In this document: in pieces, positions 1-8,926 of the stretch | How the letters are laid out: every line of letters starts with the position of its first letter | Numbering within the stretch: the stretch's first letter is position 1 | Assembly (NCBI GenBank): GCA_963680875.1 | Contig: OY804583.1 | Coordinates: forward strand, 36,197,331 to 36,261,330 | DNA from: Bathymodiolus brooksi | Lineage: Eukaryota; Mollusca; Bivalvia; Mytilida; Modiolidae | Length of the DNA stretch: 64,000 nt | Direction: 5' to 3' | Notes under the pieces: generated by a model | Databases searched by the model: none | Told to the model about the DNA's origin: nothing | Seen by the model: only the letters and a program-made list of their open reading frames with translations | Position numbers and translations under genes: made by a program

Positions 1-90
1 TCCCGCCAATTTTCCATATATTTTTAAGTTAATGAAAATCTTTCGCTCGAACACTGATACTTAATAAATGGTCCCATCAATAATAAAATC

Positions 91-468
91 ACGAGTTTTA
101 CCATATCAAACTCGAACATCGTAATTTAATTGACAGATGTACGTTGAATGTGCTTACATACAAATGTACATATATATATATGATTAATCAATCTACTGGC
201 TTGATAAATACACTTCAATATAAAATAGCGGGGTTATGTTAATCCACGTCATCTCTTGTGTGCATTACAATAATATATCATCAATTATGCCTATTGTCGA
301 GTATGTTTTACTATTAAAGCGGAAAAAACATTTCCTGGTTTATTGTTGAAAACGAGGAAGATTTACTAATATATTTGAGACTGAATAACTTATTTTACAC
401 AATTTGTTCACATTCACAGCTAAGTTGATAAATAAACATGCTAATATTCACATATGAAATTGTAAAGA
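91..468 (+). repeat. Dispersed 0.38-kb repeat, copy 1
   Basis: This AT-rich block matches 2111-2507 almost base for base, starting at 'acgagttttaccatatc' and ending at 'cacatatgaaattgta'. Differences are scattered substitutions and short indels, including about 18 bases ('acttaaaatcatttaa' region) present only in the second copy. The flanks on both sides differ, so it is a dispersed repeat rather than a tandem duplication. One copy lies outside the LINE and the other inside the 4.6-kb transposon. A fragment of about 30 bases recurs at 3031-3060. No coding potential or TG...CA long terminal repeat ends were seen. Positions 1-90 and 469-820 hold nothing I can name. Confidence 0.85.
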
Positions 469-819
469 TTCGCTTTCTTCAACCTGGAAACGGAGAACCT
501 CATATGCGCTTTCCCCCTCCTAGAAACCCGGACAACCACTATCAGTAGAACAGGCAAGCAAGAGAAGCGACTGATGAAAATGCCTCAAGGTCTAAAAAAC
601 AGAAACTTAATGCTTCAGAAATAAAATGTGTGTGGTATCAAGTCAAAACTTTTATTACCTGAATTTATACAGTTAATTACAACACATGATATACAGTATG
701 CATTTTTATAGAGACAAAAACTGACAAATATGACATTTTAAATATCCCAGGTCGTTTTGTTGTATATAGAAATAATCTTAAAAATCATATTAAATTTAAG
801 TATATAATAATGACCTTTT

Positions 820-1774
820 ATTGGGATGTGTATACATGCCACCTGAAAACTCTCCATATTCGTCAATAAATGCATTTTTAGATATTGAAAATGAATTAGT
901 AAATTTTATAGAAAAAGACATGGAATGTGCACTTGTTGGAGATTTTAATGCTAAAACAGCTGTTTTAGAAGATTTTTCAGAACCAGATGAAACTTTTTTG
1001 AATGTTATGGATGTAAATGTAGAAGATTGCCTATTTAGATATCATATTGCTATGACTACCAAGTTTTACTTGATAATACTATTTCCTTAAATAGATATAC
1101 TCAGTGTGAATGCAGACCAAATAATTTTGGACGAAAACTTTTAGAAATGTGTAAGTCTGCTTTGGCTATATTTGAAAAGTATTGTCATCATTGGAAATTG
1201 AAGGCTAACTTGCAAAAGACTAAAGTAATAATATTTTGTAAAAGAAAATAAAAAAATCAACCTATTTTTAAGCTATGTGGAGAGAATTTACAAATTGAAG
1301 ACTCTTATTCGTATCTAGGTGTTATATTTAATTATAACGGCTCTTTTGTGAAGGCAAGAGCTAAATGGATGGATCAAGATCGCAAAGCTTTATATTGTTT
1401 GTATTGAAAATTGAGAAATATATCGATTCCAATAGATTTACAATTTAAATTGTTTGCAGGGGCGGATCCAGGGAGGGGGGCCCTAAAATTGGGTAAAATA
1501 TGATTTTTTTTGCGTAAAATCGTGATTTTTCACACGAAATACCCCAAAAATTTTCGCGCCTCCCTCCGCTCGGCGCAATCTTTTTAAGTGCGTCCCCCCT
1601 AGCTTAAAATCCTGGATCCGCCCCTTGTTTGATACACTTATACTTCCAATACTTACTTATGGCTGTGAAATATGGGGTTATGAGTACACTACGCAACTAG
1701 AAAAAATTCACCTTCAGTTCTGTAGAAATATTTTAGGTGTTAGAACCACTACTCCAAATTTTATGACATACGGA
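820..1774 (+). pseudogene. LINE (non-LTR retrotransposon) fragment: endonuclease plus reverse transcriptase
   Basis: Translation shows an apurinic-type endonuclease motif 'CALVGDFNAKT' near 920-957 and, after a frameshift near 1050, the endonuclease continuation 'NNFGRKLLEMCKS'. This runs straight into the late reverse transcriptase domain: 'WKLKANLQKTKVIIF' near 1190-1236, 'YLGVIFNYNGSF' near 1313-1350 and 'LPILTYGCEIWG' after the MITE. The early reverse transcriptase motifs, including the catalytic aspartates, are missing, so an internal deletion of well over 1 kb lies near 1155. In-frame stops occur at about 1247 and 1405. The element is interrupted by a MITE (1457-1626) and by a 4.6-kb transposon after 1774. 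It resumes at 6376 and ends at 12912. It encodes no functional protein. The clade is not certain. Confidence 0.88.
1457..1626. mobile_element. 170-bp hAT-like MITE inserted in the LINE
   Basis: Terminal inverted repeats are 'caggggcggatccagg' at the left and the reverse complement 'cctggatccgcccc' at the right. The flanking 5-bp target duplication is gtttg (1452-1456 and 1627-1631). Removing the insert plus one duplication restores the LINE frame '..QFKLFDTLILPILTY..'. Internally it carries 'gcgcctccctccgctcgg', also found inverted near 7140-7165, so it is a non-autonomous relative of the 5.7-kb element at 7099-12815. Confidence 0.9.
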
Positions 1775-2110
1775 CAGAGATGCAGATAAAAAAAAATTCC
1801 TGTCAGACATTGGGTCCTGCAAGTAAGAGAGTTTTGCCAGACCTATCAACTTTTTGCCAGACCTACTTTATTTTTAGAAAGTTTTTAATATTTCACTTTC
1901 AATACAGTATGATTAAAGGGACAATCTTAAATCCTTGACACAACTCAACTAACGACTACTACGACCTGAATCAGATTAAGGATATTGCCAAAAGGGGGTT
2001 AGTGATTGAGACCACATTCAATTTAAATAGACCTGCAACATCGAATAATCAATAGTTCATATTAGTAAAATTTTATTATTCCTCTAATGAGTATTATGTC
2101 TCTCTCTTTT

Positions 2111-2507
2111 ACGAGTTTTACCATATCAAACTCGAACATCGCAATTTAATTGATAGATGTACGTTGAATGTGCTTACATACAAATGTACATATATACATG
2201 ATTAATCAATCTACTGTCTTGATAAATACACTTCAATATAAAATAGCGGGGTTATGTTACTTAAAATCATTTAATCCACGTCATCTCTTGTGTGTGTTAC
2301 AATAATATATCATTAATTATAAGTGCCTATTGTCAAGTATGTTTTACTATTAAAGCGGAAACAAAACATTTCCTGGTTTATTGTTGAAAACAAGGAAGAT
2401 TTACTAATATATTTGAGACTAAAATAACTTATTTTACACAATTTGTTCACATTCACAGCTAAGATGATAAAAAATATGCTAATATTCACATATGAAATTG
2501 TAGAGAT
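2111..2507 (+). repeat. Dispersed 0.38-kb repeat, copy 2
   Basis: Second copy of the block at 91-468, in the same orientation, inside the 4.6-kb transposon. It is followed by a short local duplication: 'gaaactgagtttt' at about 2508 and again at about 2628. From 2650 to 3095 I see only AT-rich sequence and the 30-base fragment of the same repeat at 3031-3060. Confidence 0.85.
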
Positions 2508-3095
2508 GAAACTGAGTTTTCAACTCCAATATTAAATGTCTTTAAAACTATGTATATATTATATAATATATTGATTGATATTTATCATTGCTCTGACTGC
2601 CTATTGTTGCTATATTATAATAAAAATGAAACTGAGTTTTTAGCTCCACAATGGAAAATAATTTAACTTTTTATATTATAAAACCCAACGTTAATTTAAT
2701 TATACCGAATTAGTTTAAGAAATAAATCATGGAAGTCAGAATGTGTTTTGAGTTTTAACGTGGATTGGCAGATATGAGTATGCTATACCGAATCAGAAGT
2801 GAGGGGTATACAACATTTACTAATATCTGCCAAAAGTTGAGGGTGGCAAAATTAATTTATCCCCCTTTTTCGCATTATATATATGAAAAAACCTTTTTTA
2901 CTTATTGCTGCACAGTTTTGAAAATTTACCAAGTAAATAAGGAATACATTTGGTTTGTATATTTTTCATAAATATGTAAACCGAATGTAATGAGCACCCA
3001 TTTAAATTATCATAATCCAAGCTATCATTAATTGACAGATGTACGGTTGAATGTGCTTACTGCAAGGTGTGATAAATGTCAGATTACCAACAGAT

Positions 3096-3850
3096 ATTAC
3101 ATTTCTCTGACGTCACACTATTGTTCGAACACCGTATTATTTTGAAGAATCTACAGTTTATTCTTTTATTTTTGAATATATGAACACAACCTTTTACTAT
3201 TTTAGGCTTAAAAACGTGTTTTACTTATATTGGGACTTTCGTGTCTTGAACCATTGCTGGGCTTTTCAAAGTCACTTTGACTTTCAAAACTTCCATCTTA
3301 TCATTCGGTTAAGTTGACCACATTAATAAATTCTATAATTAGTATATATAACTCTTGATAGTAAGCTTTTTTTTTTAAATATGAACAATTTGCTTTAAAA
3401 AAGCAATTGATCAATAGATATACAAGACACGATACAAGTAGATGAGTTCTGACATAATTTATGTTCAGAACTGACGAGTATTCTCGCTATACAAAAACAA
3501 CCAACGAACCGACCGCAAATTAACAAATCAGACAGACCACAGGTGAACACCTAGGACACTTGAAAGACCTTGAAATATCTAAATATAAACGATTCTATTC
3601 ACTTGAAAGACCATGAAATATCTAAATATAAACGAGAATCGAAAACACGGATGCCGGAAAAAATGTGTTATTTGTGGATTATTTAGCTTTCTGAACATTA
3701 AAAAGGTAAACATATAAAATGAAAACACTGTTGCAGATAGAAATGTATTATGTAAGAGAATACATTCCAACTTGTAGATTCTTAAAAAATAATCAACTGG
3801 ACCCTGATGAGTCTCGTTGATTATTTTTAAGAATCTACAGTTGGAGTGTA
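3096..3850 (+). mobile_element. Dispersed about 0.75-kb element with terminal hairpin, copy A
   Basis: This block is related along its length to the reverse complement of 31130-31930. Shared blocks are 'catttctctgac' at the edge, 'ctattttaggctta', 'tgctgggctttt', 'taatttatgttcagaactga', 'acttgaaagacc', 'aaatatctaaatataaa' and 'atgaaaacac.gttgcaga.' followed by the hairpin arm 'tgtagattcttaaaaa'. It has no coding capacity. The family is unknown to me. A local duplication of about 40 bp ('cttgaaagacc..tgaaatatc') sits at 3558-3640. Confidence 0.7.
3773..3839. repeat. Long inverted repeat (hairpin) at the end of copy A
   Basis: The left arm 'tgtagattcttaaaaaataa' plus tcaac (3773-3797) pairs with the right arm 'gttgattatttttaagaatc' plus taca (3816-3839). 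The only flaw is one extra A in the left arm. The loop is about 18 bases. The 31-kb copy keeps one arm and has a smaller hairpin 'gacccgtaagggtc' in the same place. Confidence 0.85.
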
Positions 3851-3945
3851 TTATCCACTACATAATTGTTTACTTAACAATTACAGGTAGAGGGATAAAC
3901 TTGTCATCATTTGTGTTAATAGGTCATTAAATTCAGCTGTGATTA

Positions 3946-4365
3946 TTAACCATTAACTACGACTAATAAAGAACGATTATTGAACCCTAGACTCGTTTCG
4001 CTGATTGTACCAAGCCGAGTCATGATTTCAAAATATCGCCCCAAAATAATATCCGGAGAAATTTTTGGAACTTCTCTGACCCTATCGTTGAAGCAATGCA
4101 TTCGGAATTCAGTGGTCGTAACCGGTCCATTGATTTTATATCTACTTCCGTCAACGAAGGGTACTATATGAAAAAGTTTTGGAACTTTCCTGAACCTATC
4201 GTTGAAGTTAATGCAGTGGTACGTCACTTCCGTCAGCCGTGGGTCCTTATTCGAAAAAGTTGGCAATAAATGTATGAAAATCTTAAAATTCTGGAGAACT
4301 GAGCTATCGTATGCAGAAAACAAAAAACAGGGGTAAGAAGATGCTTCGTTTAGGAATGGATACAT
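3946..4365 (-). repeat. Unrecognised block with an internal about 114-bp duplication
   Basis: The minus strand is open for 139 codons from an ATG at 4365. It contains two similar peptides, 'YHCINFNDRFRKVPK' and 'FRMHCFNDRVREVPK', produced by a DNA duplication at 4062-4100 and 4176-4214 ('tatcgttgaag' in both). I do not recognise a domain. Because the frame lies inside a decayed transposon and shows no codon-level conservation that I can see, it is listed as a repeat and not as a gene. Confidence 0.4.
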
Positions 4366-4884
4366 GTCCTAGTTTGAATGACATAATGAAAATAAGGTGC
4401 AATAAATGTACTCGAAGCGAACAGGGGTACGATTTTTAAACCTGTCTAGTTGCATGCCTTATGGATTATTAATATCTATATAGGGTCGACAGTGACGACA
4501 CATTCAATTTGATGTTAACATAAGATTGTATGAATATTGACACGAACAAATTAAAATAAGGAAAGAGATGAAATAATAAAGAAATAAAGAAATTTTATTG
4601 AAAATAAATTTGTAAACAGAAAGTTAGAAAAAAAATGGGGGTGATAAGTCCGTGCCACGAGCGTCTGTGGTCTTACATGTACCTAATGCATAATTGACAT
4701 GTCCACATAATATTTGGTACATCATCATGTTTTGAGTTTTGGTTGTTTGAATTAATGGTCAATAATGTAATTTTCAAATTCGTGCCTGTAGAATTGATGG
4801 TGGGTCTGTAAATATTTGAACGTACAGGCCCGGTGGGCTTTTAAGGTAAAAAGTTGTGGGTGAAGACTGTTTTTGTCCTGTCCG

Positions 4885-5150
4885 TCTGAAACTACTGAAC
4901 AGAATTTCATTAAACTTGGTAGGTAGTAAGTACACCATATGTAGTTGTGCATATTACCAGGAAATGTTGACCCCTAAATTTTGTGGGAGCTATGCCCCTT
5001 TGAACTTAAAATTTCCCACAATATACTTCTGAAGCAGCTTGTCAGCACAACTCCTCTGAAACTACCTAACAGAATTTCATGAAACTTGGTAGGTAGTAAG
5101 GACACCATATGTAGTTGTGCATATTACCAGGAAATGTTGATCCCCTAAGT
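4885..5150 (+). repeat. 173-bp tandem duplication, two copies
   Basis: A block from 'ctgaaactac' through 'aaacttggtaggtagtaag', 'acaccatatgtagttgtgca' and 'ccaggaaatgttga' occurs at about 4887-4975 and again at about 5060-5148. The text between the copies ('gggagctatgccccttt') is the rest of the unit. It resembles widespread mollusc intergenic repeats. No gene was seen. Positions 4366-4884 are otherwise unassigned. Confidence 0.8.
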
Positions 5151-5203
5151 TTTGTGGAAGTTATTTGCAAACACTCTAGTGTAATATCCCTTACTGAAAC
5201 TTG

Positions 5204-5461
5204 TATATATATATATATATATATAAACGTCTAAAATGTTAGCACAACGATATCAAAAAAAGATGTTAAAATGTAACAAAAATAACTATAAGTCTACAAA
5301 AAGACTATAATTATAATGAAATCGACGGATATTTCGCTTGACCGACAAGCTTCATCAGCGTCTGTAGTCAGATTTGAAAAATTGTTTGTTTGCACAGTAT
5401 CGGTAACACTTGTTTCCGATCCGACATCTCGTAGATTCATACGTTGGCTACTTTTTCAGAT

Positions 5462-5493
<32 letters not shown>
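5204..5493. mobile_element. (TA)n-flanked about 240-bp insert carrying a hammerhead motif
   Basis: Two TA microsatellites (5204-5225 and about 5465-5493) bracket a 239-bp segment. Its ends are imperfect inverted repeats: 'aaacgtctaaaa' on the left and 'ttttcagatgttt' on the right. The arrangement suggests insertion of a small element into a (TA)n tract. On the minus strand it contains a hammerhead ribozyme-like core at 5324-5362, which links it to Penelope-like elements or their non-autonomous retrozyme relatives. These are known to carry minimal-stem-III hammerheads. No reverse transcriptase or GIY-YIG coding is present. Confidence 0.6.
5324..5362 (-). ncRNA. Hammerhead-type self-cleaving ribozyme motif (type I, minimal stem III)
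   Basis: Reading the minus strand: stem I 5' strand GACG (5362-5359), core CTGATGA (5358-5352), one extra A, stem II GCTTG / loop TCGGT / CAAGC (5350-5336), core GAAA (5335-5332), then TATC, with predicted cleavage after C5328. The stem I 3' strand CGTC (5327-5324) pairs perfectly with GACG. Stem III would be a single A-U pair closed by TA; two molecules could pair through the palindromic ATAT. That matches the dimeric minimal hammerheads described for Penelope-like elements and animal retrozymes. The extra A after CTGATGA is a departure from the textbook core, so activity is not certain. Confidence 0.62.
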
Positions 5494-5498
<5 letters not shown>

Positions 5499-5843
5499 AG
5501 AGTCTATCATAATGTCACTATTTCCCTGAAAAATTTCATCACCAATCCATTGATTTTAGAAGAACAAAACTCCTTTAAAATCATTGGAACATGGGCTGAG
5601 CAATTTTCTGGAATGGGGAACTTTGCCATGACAATATGGAATAGTACCTGTAACCGTTGCTTTAAATAGCACTTTTGATCAATTTGTTTGTGTGTTTCAT
5701 GGATTAAAAACATTTTTTTTTTGTTATTCATTGAAGCTTAATTTTATTTATTACCCAAATAGATTTTTTACCTATGACTACAGTTTGTGGGACGGGGGGG
5801 AGACATACGTTTTTGCGGGCAAAAACAAACTTTAATTTTGATA

Positions 5844-6026
5844 TCAAGTCGTCATTTGTTTGTTCATTTTGTCCTTCCATTTTCGATTAAAGGACCGACC
5901 CGGTCGCCTCTCCTTTACATATGCGGACCTTTTGGCTTTTTTATTCTCTGTAGATAAATCGATAGGTAGTGGGTGCTTCTTTCCAGATTTAGACCACTCC
6001 GTAAACTTAATTGACCATGCAGCCAT
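5844..6026 (-). pseudogene. N-terminal fragment of a hAT/ZNF862-type transposase-like protein
   Basis: The minus strand reads 60 codons from an ATG at 6026: 'MAAWSIKFTEWSKSG..' then 'RPGRSFNRKWKDK' and a stop. A short lysine-rich start followed by 'R..RSFN..WK' resembles the opening of ZNF862/KIAA1586-like, hAT-derived proteins, in which a zinc finger normally follows. Here the frame stops before any zinc finger. It lies close inside the right end of the 4.6-kb element and points inward, as expected for the start of its transposase gene. The opposite strand (5860-6240) is open by chance. The similarity is from memory and short. Confidence 0.45.
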
Positions 6027-6375
6027 TACGGAAATGATCAAATTACAATTTACAACGATTACCGATAGGAAACGAAATAAAATCCGGAATGGGAACTGGT
6101 TCCCGAAATTTAGCATAAACAGAAAGGAACAGAAATTTTTACCGATTTGTTTACGACTTTTGACTTTATTAACGATAATCAAAGATCCTTCGCTTAGGTG
6201 TCTAAGAGGTAACCAGGACCGACAGAAATTTGATTTTTGACAGCCCCAAGCAGTAAAAATGTTTGCCGGTCATTAGGTCTGACACAAAGACGTCATTAAA
6301 ACTAATTTGCCGGACCCTCTAAAATTCTGCCCCCTAGGTCCGACAGGGCCGACGGTTAGCTGCATCTCTGACGGA

Positions 6376-7098
6376 GAACTTGGTAGAACACCTATAGATA
6401 TATTATGTATAAAATTAAGGATTGTAAATTTTTGGAATAGACTTATTTCAAACGAGAAGAAACTTAGTTGTATTTTATATAAGATTATGTTTAATTTGAG
6501 TATTATTGATAATGTTCAATTTCAGTGGCTAAATTTTATCAAATAAATTTTTGAGAAAACTGGGCTTAATTATCTATGGAACCAACAACAGCCAGTTCAT
6601 TCAGTGCAACTAAAATTTATTGTTAAGCAAAATCTGACTGATTAATATATTCAAAACTGGTTTAACCAAATTGAGAACTCTTCTAGGGGAGAATATTATG
6701 GCATATTTAAAAATGAATTTAATTTAGAGAGATACTTATTGAAATTATTACCACATGAGAGAAACATGATAACAAAGATTAGATGCAATAACATTAAACT
6801 TCCAATAGAAACTGGAAGATGGTCGAATACTCCCAGAGAAGAACGTATTTGTCATCTGTGTAATGTTGGTTTAGGTACTGAATTTCATTTTTTATTTGAA
6901 TGTATCTCTGCTGATGTACAAAGTCTTAGATGTAAATTTATTCCAATTTATTATACTAGATATGCAAACATGTACAAAATGAAAGGCCTGTTATCTTTGT
7001 GTAATGTTAAGGTTCTGAAAAAATTGTCATTATTTATATCTAAATTGCAAAATGTTTTGTAATTATATTCTGAGGCTGTATTATTTTAGGTTAGTTAT
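6376..7098 (+). pseudogene. LINE fragment, continuation: C-terminal part of the ORF2-like protein
   Basis: The segment resumes at 'ELGRTPIDILCIKLRIVNFW', the conserved stretch after the reverse transcriptase. It runs through in-frame stops at 6544-6546 and about 6643, and ends with a zinc-knuckle-like module, 'ICHLCNVGLGTEFHFLFEC' (about 6847-6903). That module is typical for the C-terminus of several invertebrate LINEs. The terminal stop is at 7060-7062. The frame reads through the junction with the upstream part once the 4.6-kb transposon is discounted. The next transposon (7099-12815) is inserted in its 3' untranslated region. Confidence 0.88.
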
Positions 7099-8110
7099 CA
7101 GGGGCGGATCCAGGATTTCAAGTTAGGGGGCGCACTTAAACAAATTGCGCCGAGCGGAGGGAGGCGCGAAATTTTGTTTGGGTATTTCGTGTGAAAATTC
7201 ACGATTTTACGCCATAAAAGCAGATTACAGAATCTCCCTCCTACCCCTAACCTCCAATTCTAAAAATGAAACCGTGGTGAGCAAACTACATTGTATGTCA
7301 AATTTGTAGTTTAAGTTTCACTTTGAGTGGTTATTTAGGAGTTGCGGGTTGCAGAATCATCCACCTACCCCCTCCACCCGGCCTTCAATGAAAAATCTAA
7401 AAACCATTGTGCACAACTACAATGTATTTCAAGCACATTATACAGTTTAAGTCAATCCATTGCGTGGTTACAGTCAGGGGAGTTGCGGATTGCAGAAATC
7501 TTACAGACTGACGGACGAACGGACGGACATCAAGTGCTTGAGCAACGGGCGTATAAACCTCATTACACTAAAAGATCAAACAACAAAAATGTATCAAATT
7601 TCTCGAGAAATATGTTTACGGAAATCAGGTGTGAGATATGCATAAACCATTTTGTCGAGATTATTTTCACACTTTCATGTGCAGTTGTAGATATTAATTT
7701 ATTACAAATAAATTGTAGTCAGAATGTTTTGTTAAAAATGTGTAAAAAAATTGTACAGACATCCATTGGTAGATATAAATAATATAAACGTACCTGGGCA
7801 AAGGATTTGTTCACACTTTCTTGTGAAGATACCTCGGGCAGATGCAGAGATTGTTACAAATAAATTACTGCAATTTTTTTTATTTTTTATTAATATGTTA
7901 CTTTTGTATTTTAATGTACAATATACCAACGCGTATTTTTACTGATCTGTACTTGAAAAGTAAAAGGCAACATTTTCGGGTATTTGTATACAAATCAAAC
8001 TTATATTTTTTTTTCATATGAAATTGCAGAATTTCGAATTCAAGAACTATTTGAACCATTATTTAAAAAGAAGTGACCATTTCTTGGGACACTCAAGTAT
8101 CTATCTACAC

Positions 8111-8290
8111 ACTGTCTCATTAGTCGAGTGACATACAAGGATAAAATTCATTTTTAATGCACCTACCTAACACACGGCTATATCATATATCATTGGAACG
8201 GTAAAAGAGTGCAGATTTCAGTTTGCCCGGTCGTAAAGGTTAAATATGGTGCAATTTCTATTAAATCGGGTCAAAGGTCAAATATGAAAA
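8111..8290 (+). repeat. Internal inverted repeat, left copy
   Basis: 'tagtcgagtgacat', 'taatgcacctacctaacaca' and 'cccggtcgtaa' appear here in the same order as in the reverse complement of 12140-12298 (same 14-bp start, 'taatgcacctatctaacaca', 'cccggtcgtaa'). The pair faces inward around the pseudogene and may mark the true ends of a separate element nested in the 5.7-kb unit. No clear target duplication was seen. Confidence 0.75.
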
Positions 8291-8926
8291 TATTCAAATT
8301 TAACCCTCATGTTACATAGTGAGCTAATTTGAAGCAATTAATTAACGCAGCATGCTTAGATGCACCATGCATCCAATGTTACTAATATTTCTTCCATTCC
8401 AACTCACATCAGTTAAAAAAAACGAGATGTGTGACGTCATATTGACGTTTTCGTTAAGGCCGTGGTTAAACAGCGATGCATGTTAACAAACTTTTAAAAT
8501 TGTTTTGAACCATAAACATATATATTTACATTATTCTTTATCCAAGCACATATATTTGAAGTAAAACAAATTTGTGAGTAGGAAGTATAGAAGATCGAAA
8601 AAACTATTATCAAAAAAAGGGTGAAAATGGACATCATTGACAATTCATCCATAAATCACAATAACTTGGGCCTCCTGTTTGTTGAAAGCATAACAACCAC
8701 GTCAAGGTCGGAGGGCCGTCTGGTAGGATATTATTTTTTGCTCTTTAATGTTTTATTTTATTTTTTTATTTTTTTATATTTTTTTTTATTTTTTTTAATT
8801 ATTTTTTTTAATTTCTTTTTAATTTTCATGGATTTTGAATGTGGACTACATACATGTATATACATATTCATACTTCATCCATTAAAATTCACAATTCCAT
8901 TTCATTTACCAACTGCGGCCTTCAAA

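Larger units (their letters stand above)
1775..6370. mobile_element. 4.6-kb hAT-like DNA transposon inserted in the LINE
   Basis: The ends are perfect 11-bp inverted repeats, 'cagagatgcag' (1775-1785) and 'ctgcatctctg' (6360-6370). The flanking 5-bp target duplication is acgga (1770-1774 and 6371-6375). Excising the element with one duplication rejoins LINE codons as '..FMTYG' and 'ELGRTPI..', which fixes the boundaries. CAG-type ends with 5-bp duplications fit the hAT5-type branch of hAT elements; that assignment is inference. The only transposase-like coding seen is a 60-codon fragment on the minus strand (5844-6026) near the right end, so the element is non-autonomous. Its interior has itself collected repeats: the dispersed repeat at 2111, a hairpin element at 3096, a local duplication at 4885 and a (TA)n-flanked hammerhead insert at 5204. 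Confidence 0.88.

Noticed and set aside
91..2507. Long terminal repeats of an LTR retrotransposon (direct repeats 91-468 and 2111-2507)
   Set aside because: The repeats lack TG...CA ends, primer-binding site and polypurine tract. The sequence between them is a LINE fragment plus a transposon border, and the second copy lies inside a different element.
3797..3815. Hammerhead core in the loop 'ccctgatgagtctcg' of the 3.8-kb hairpin
   Set aside because: CTGATGA is present but there is no GAAA partner and no stem II or stem I in register.
5860..6240. 126-codon plus-strand frame opposite the transposase-like fragment
   Set aside because: It is the antisense shadow of 5844-6026; no recognisable domain, and it runs across the transposon's subterminal region.
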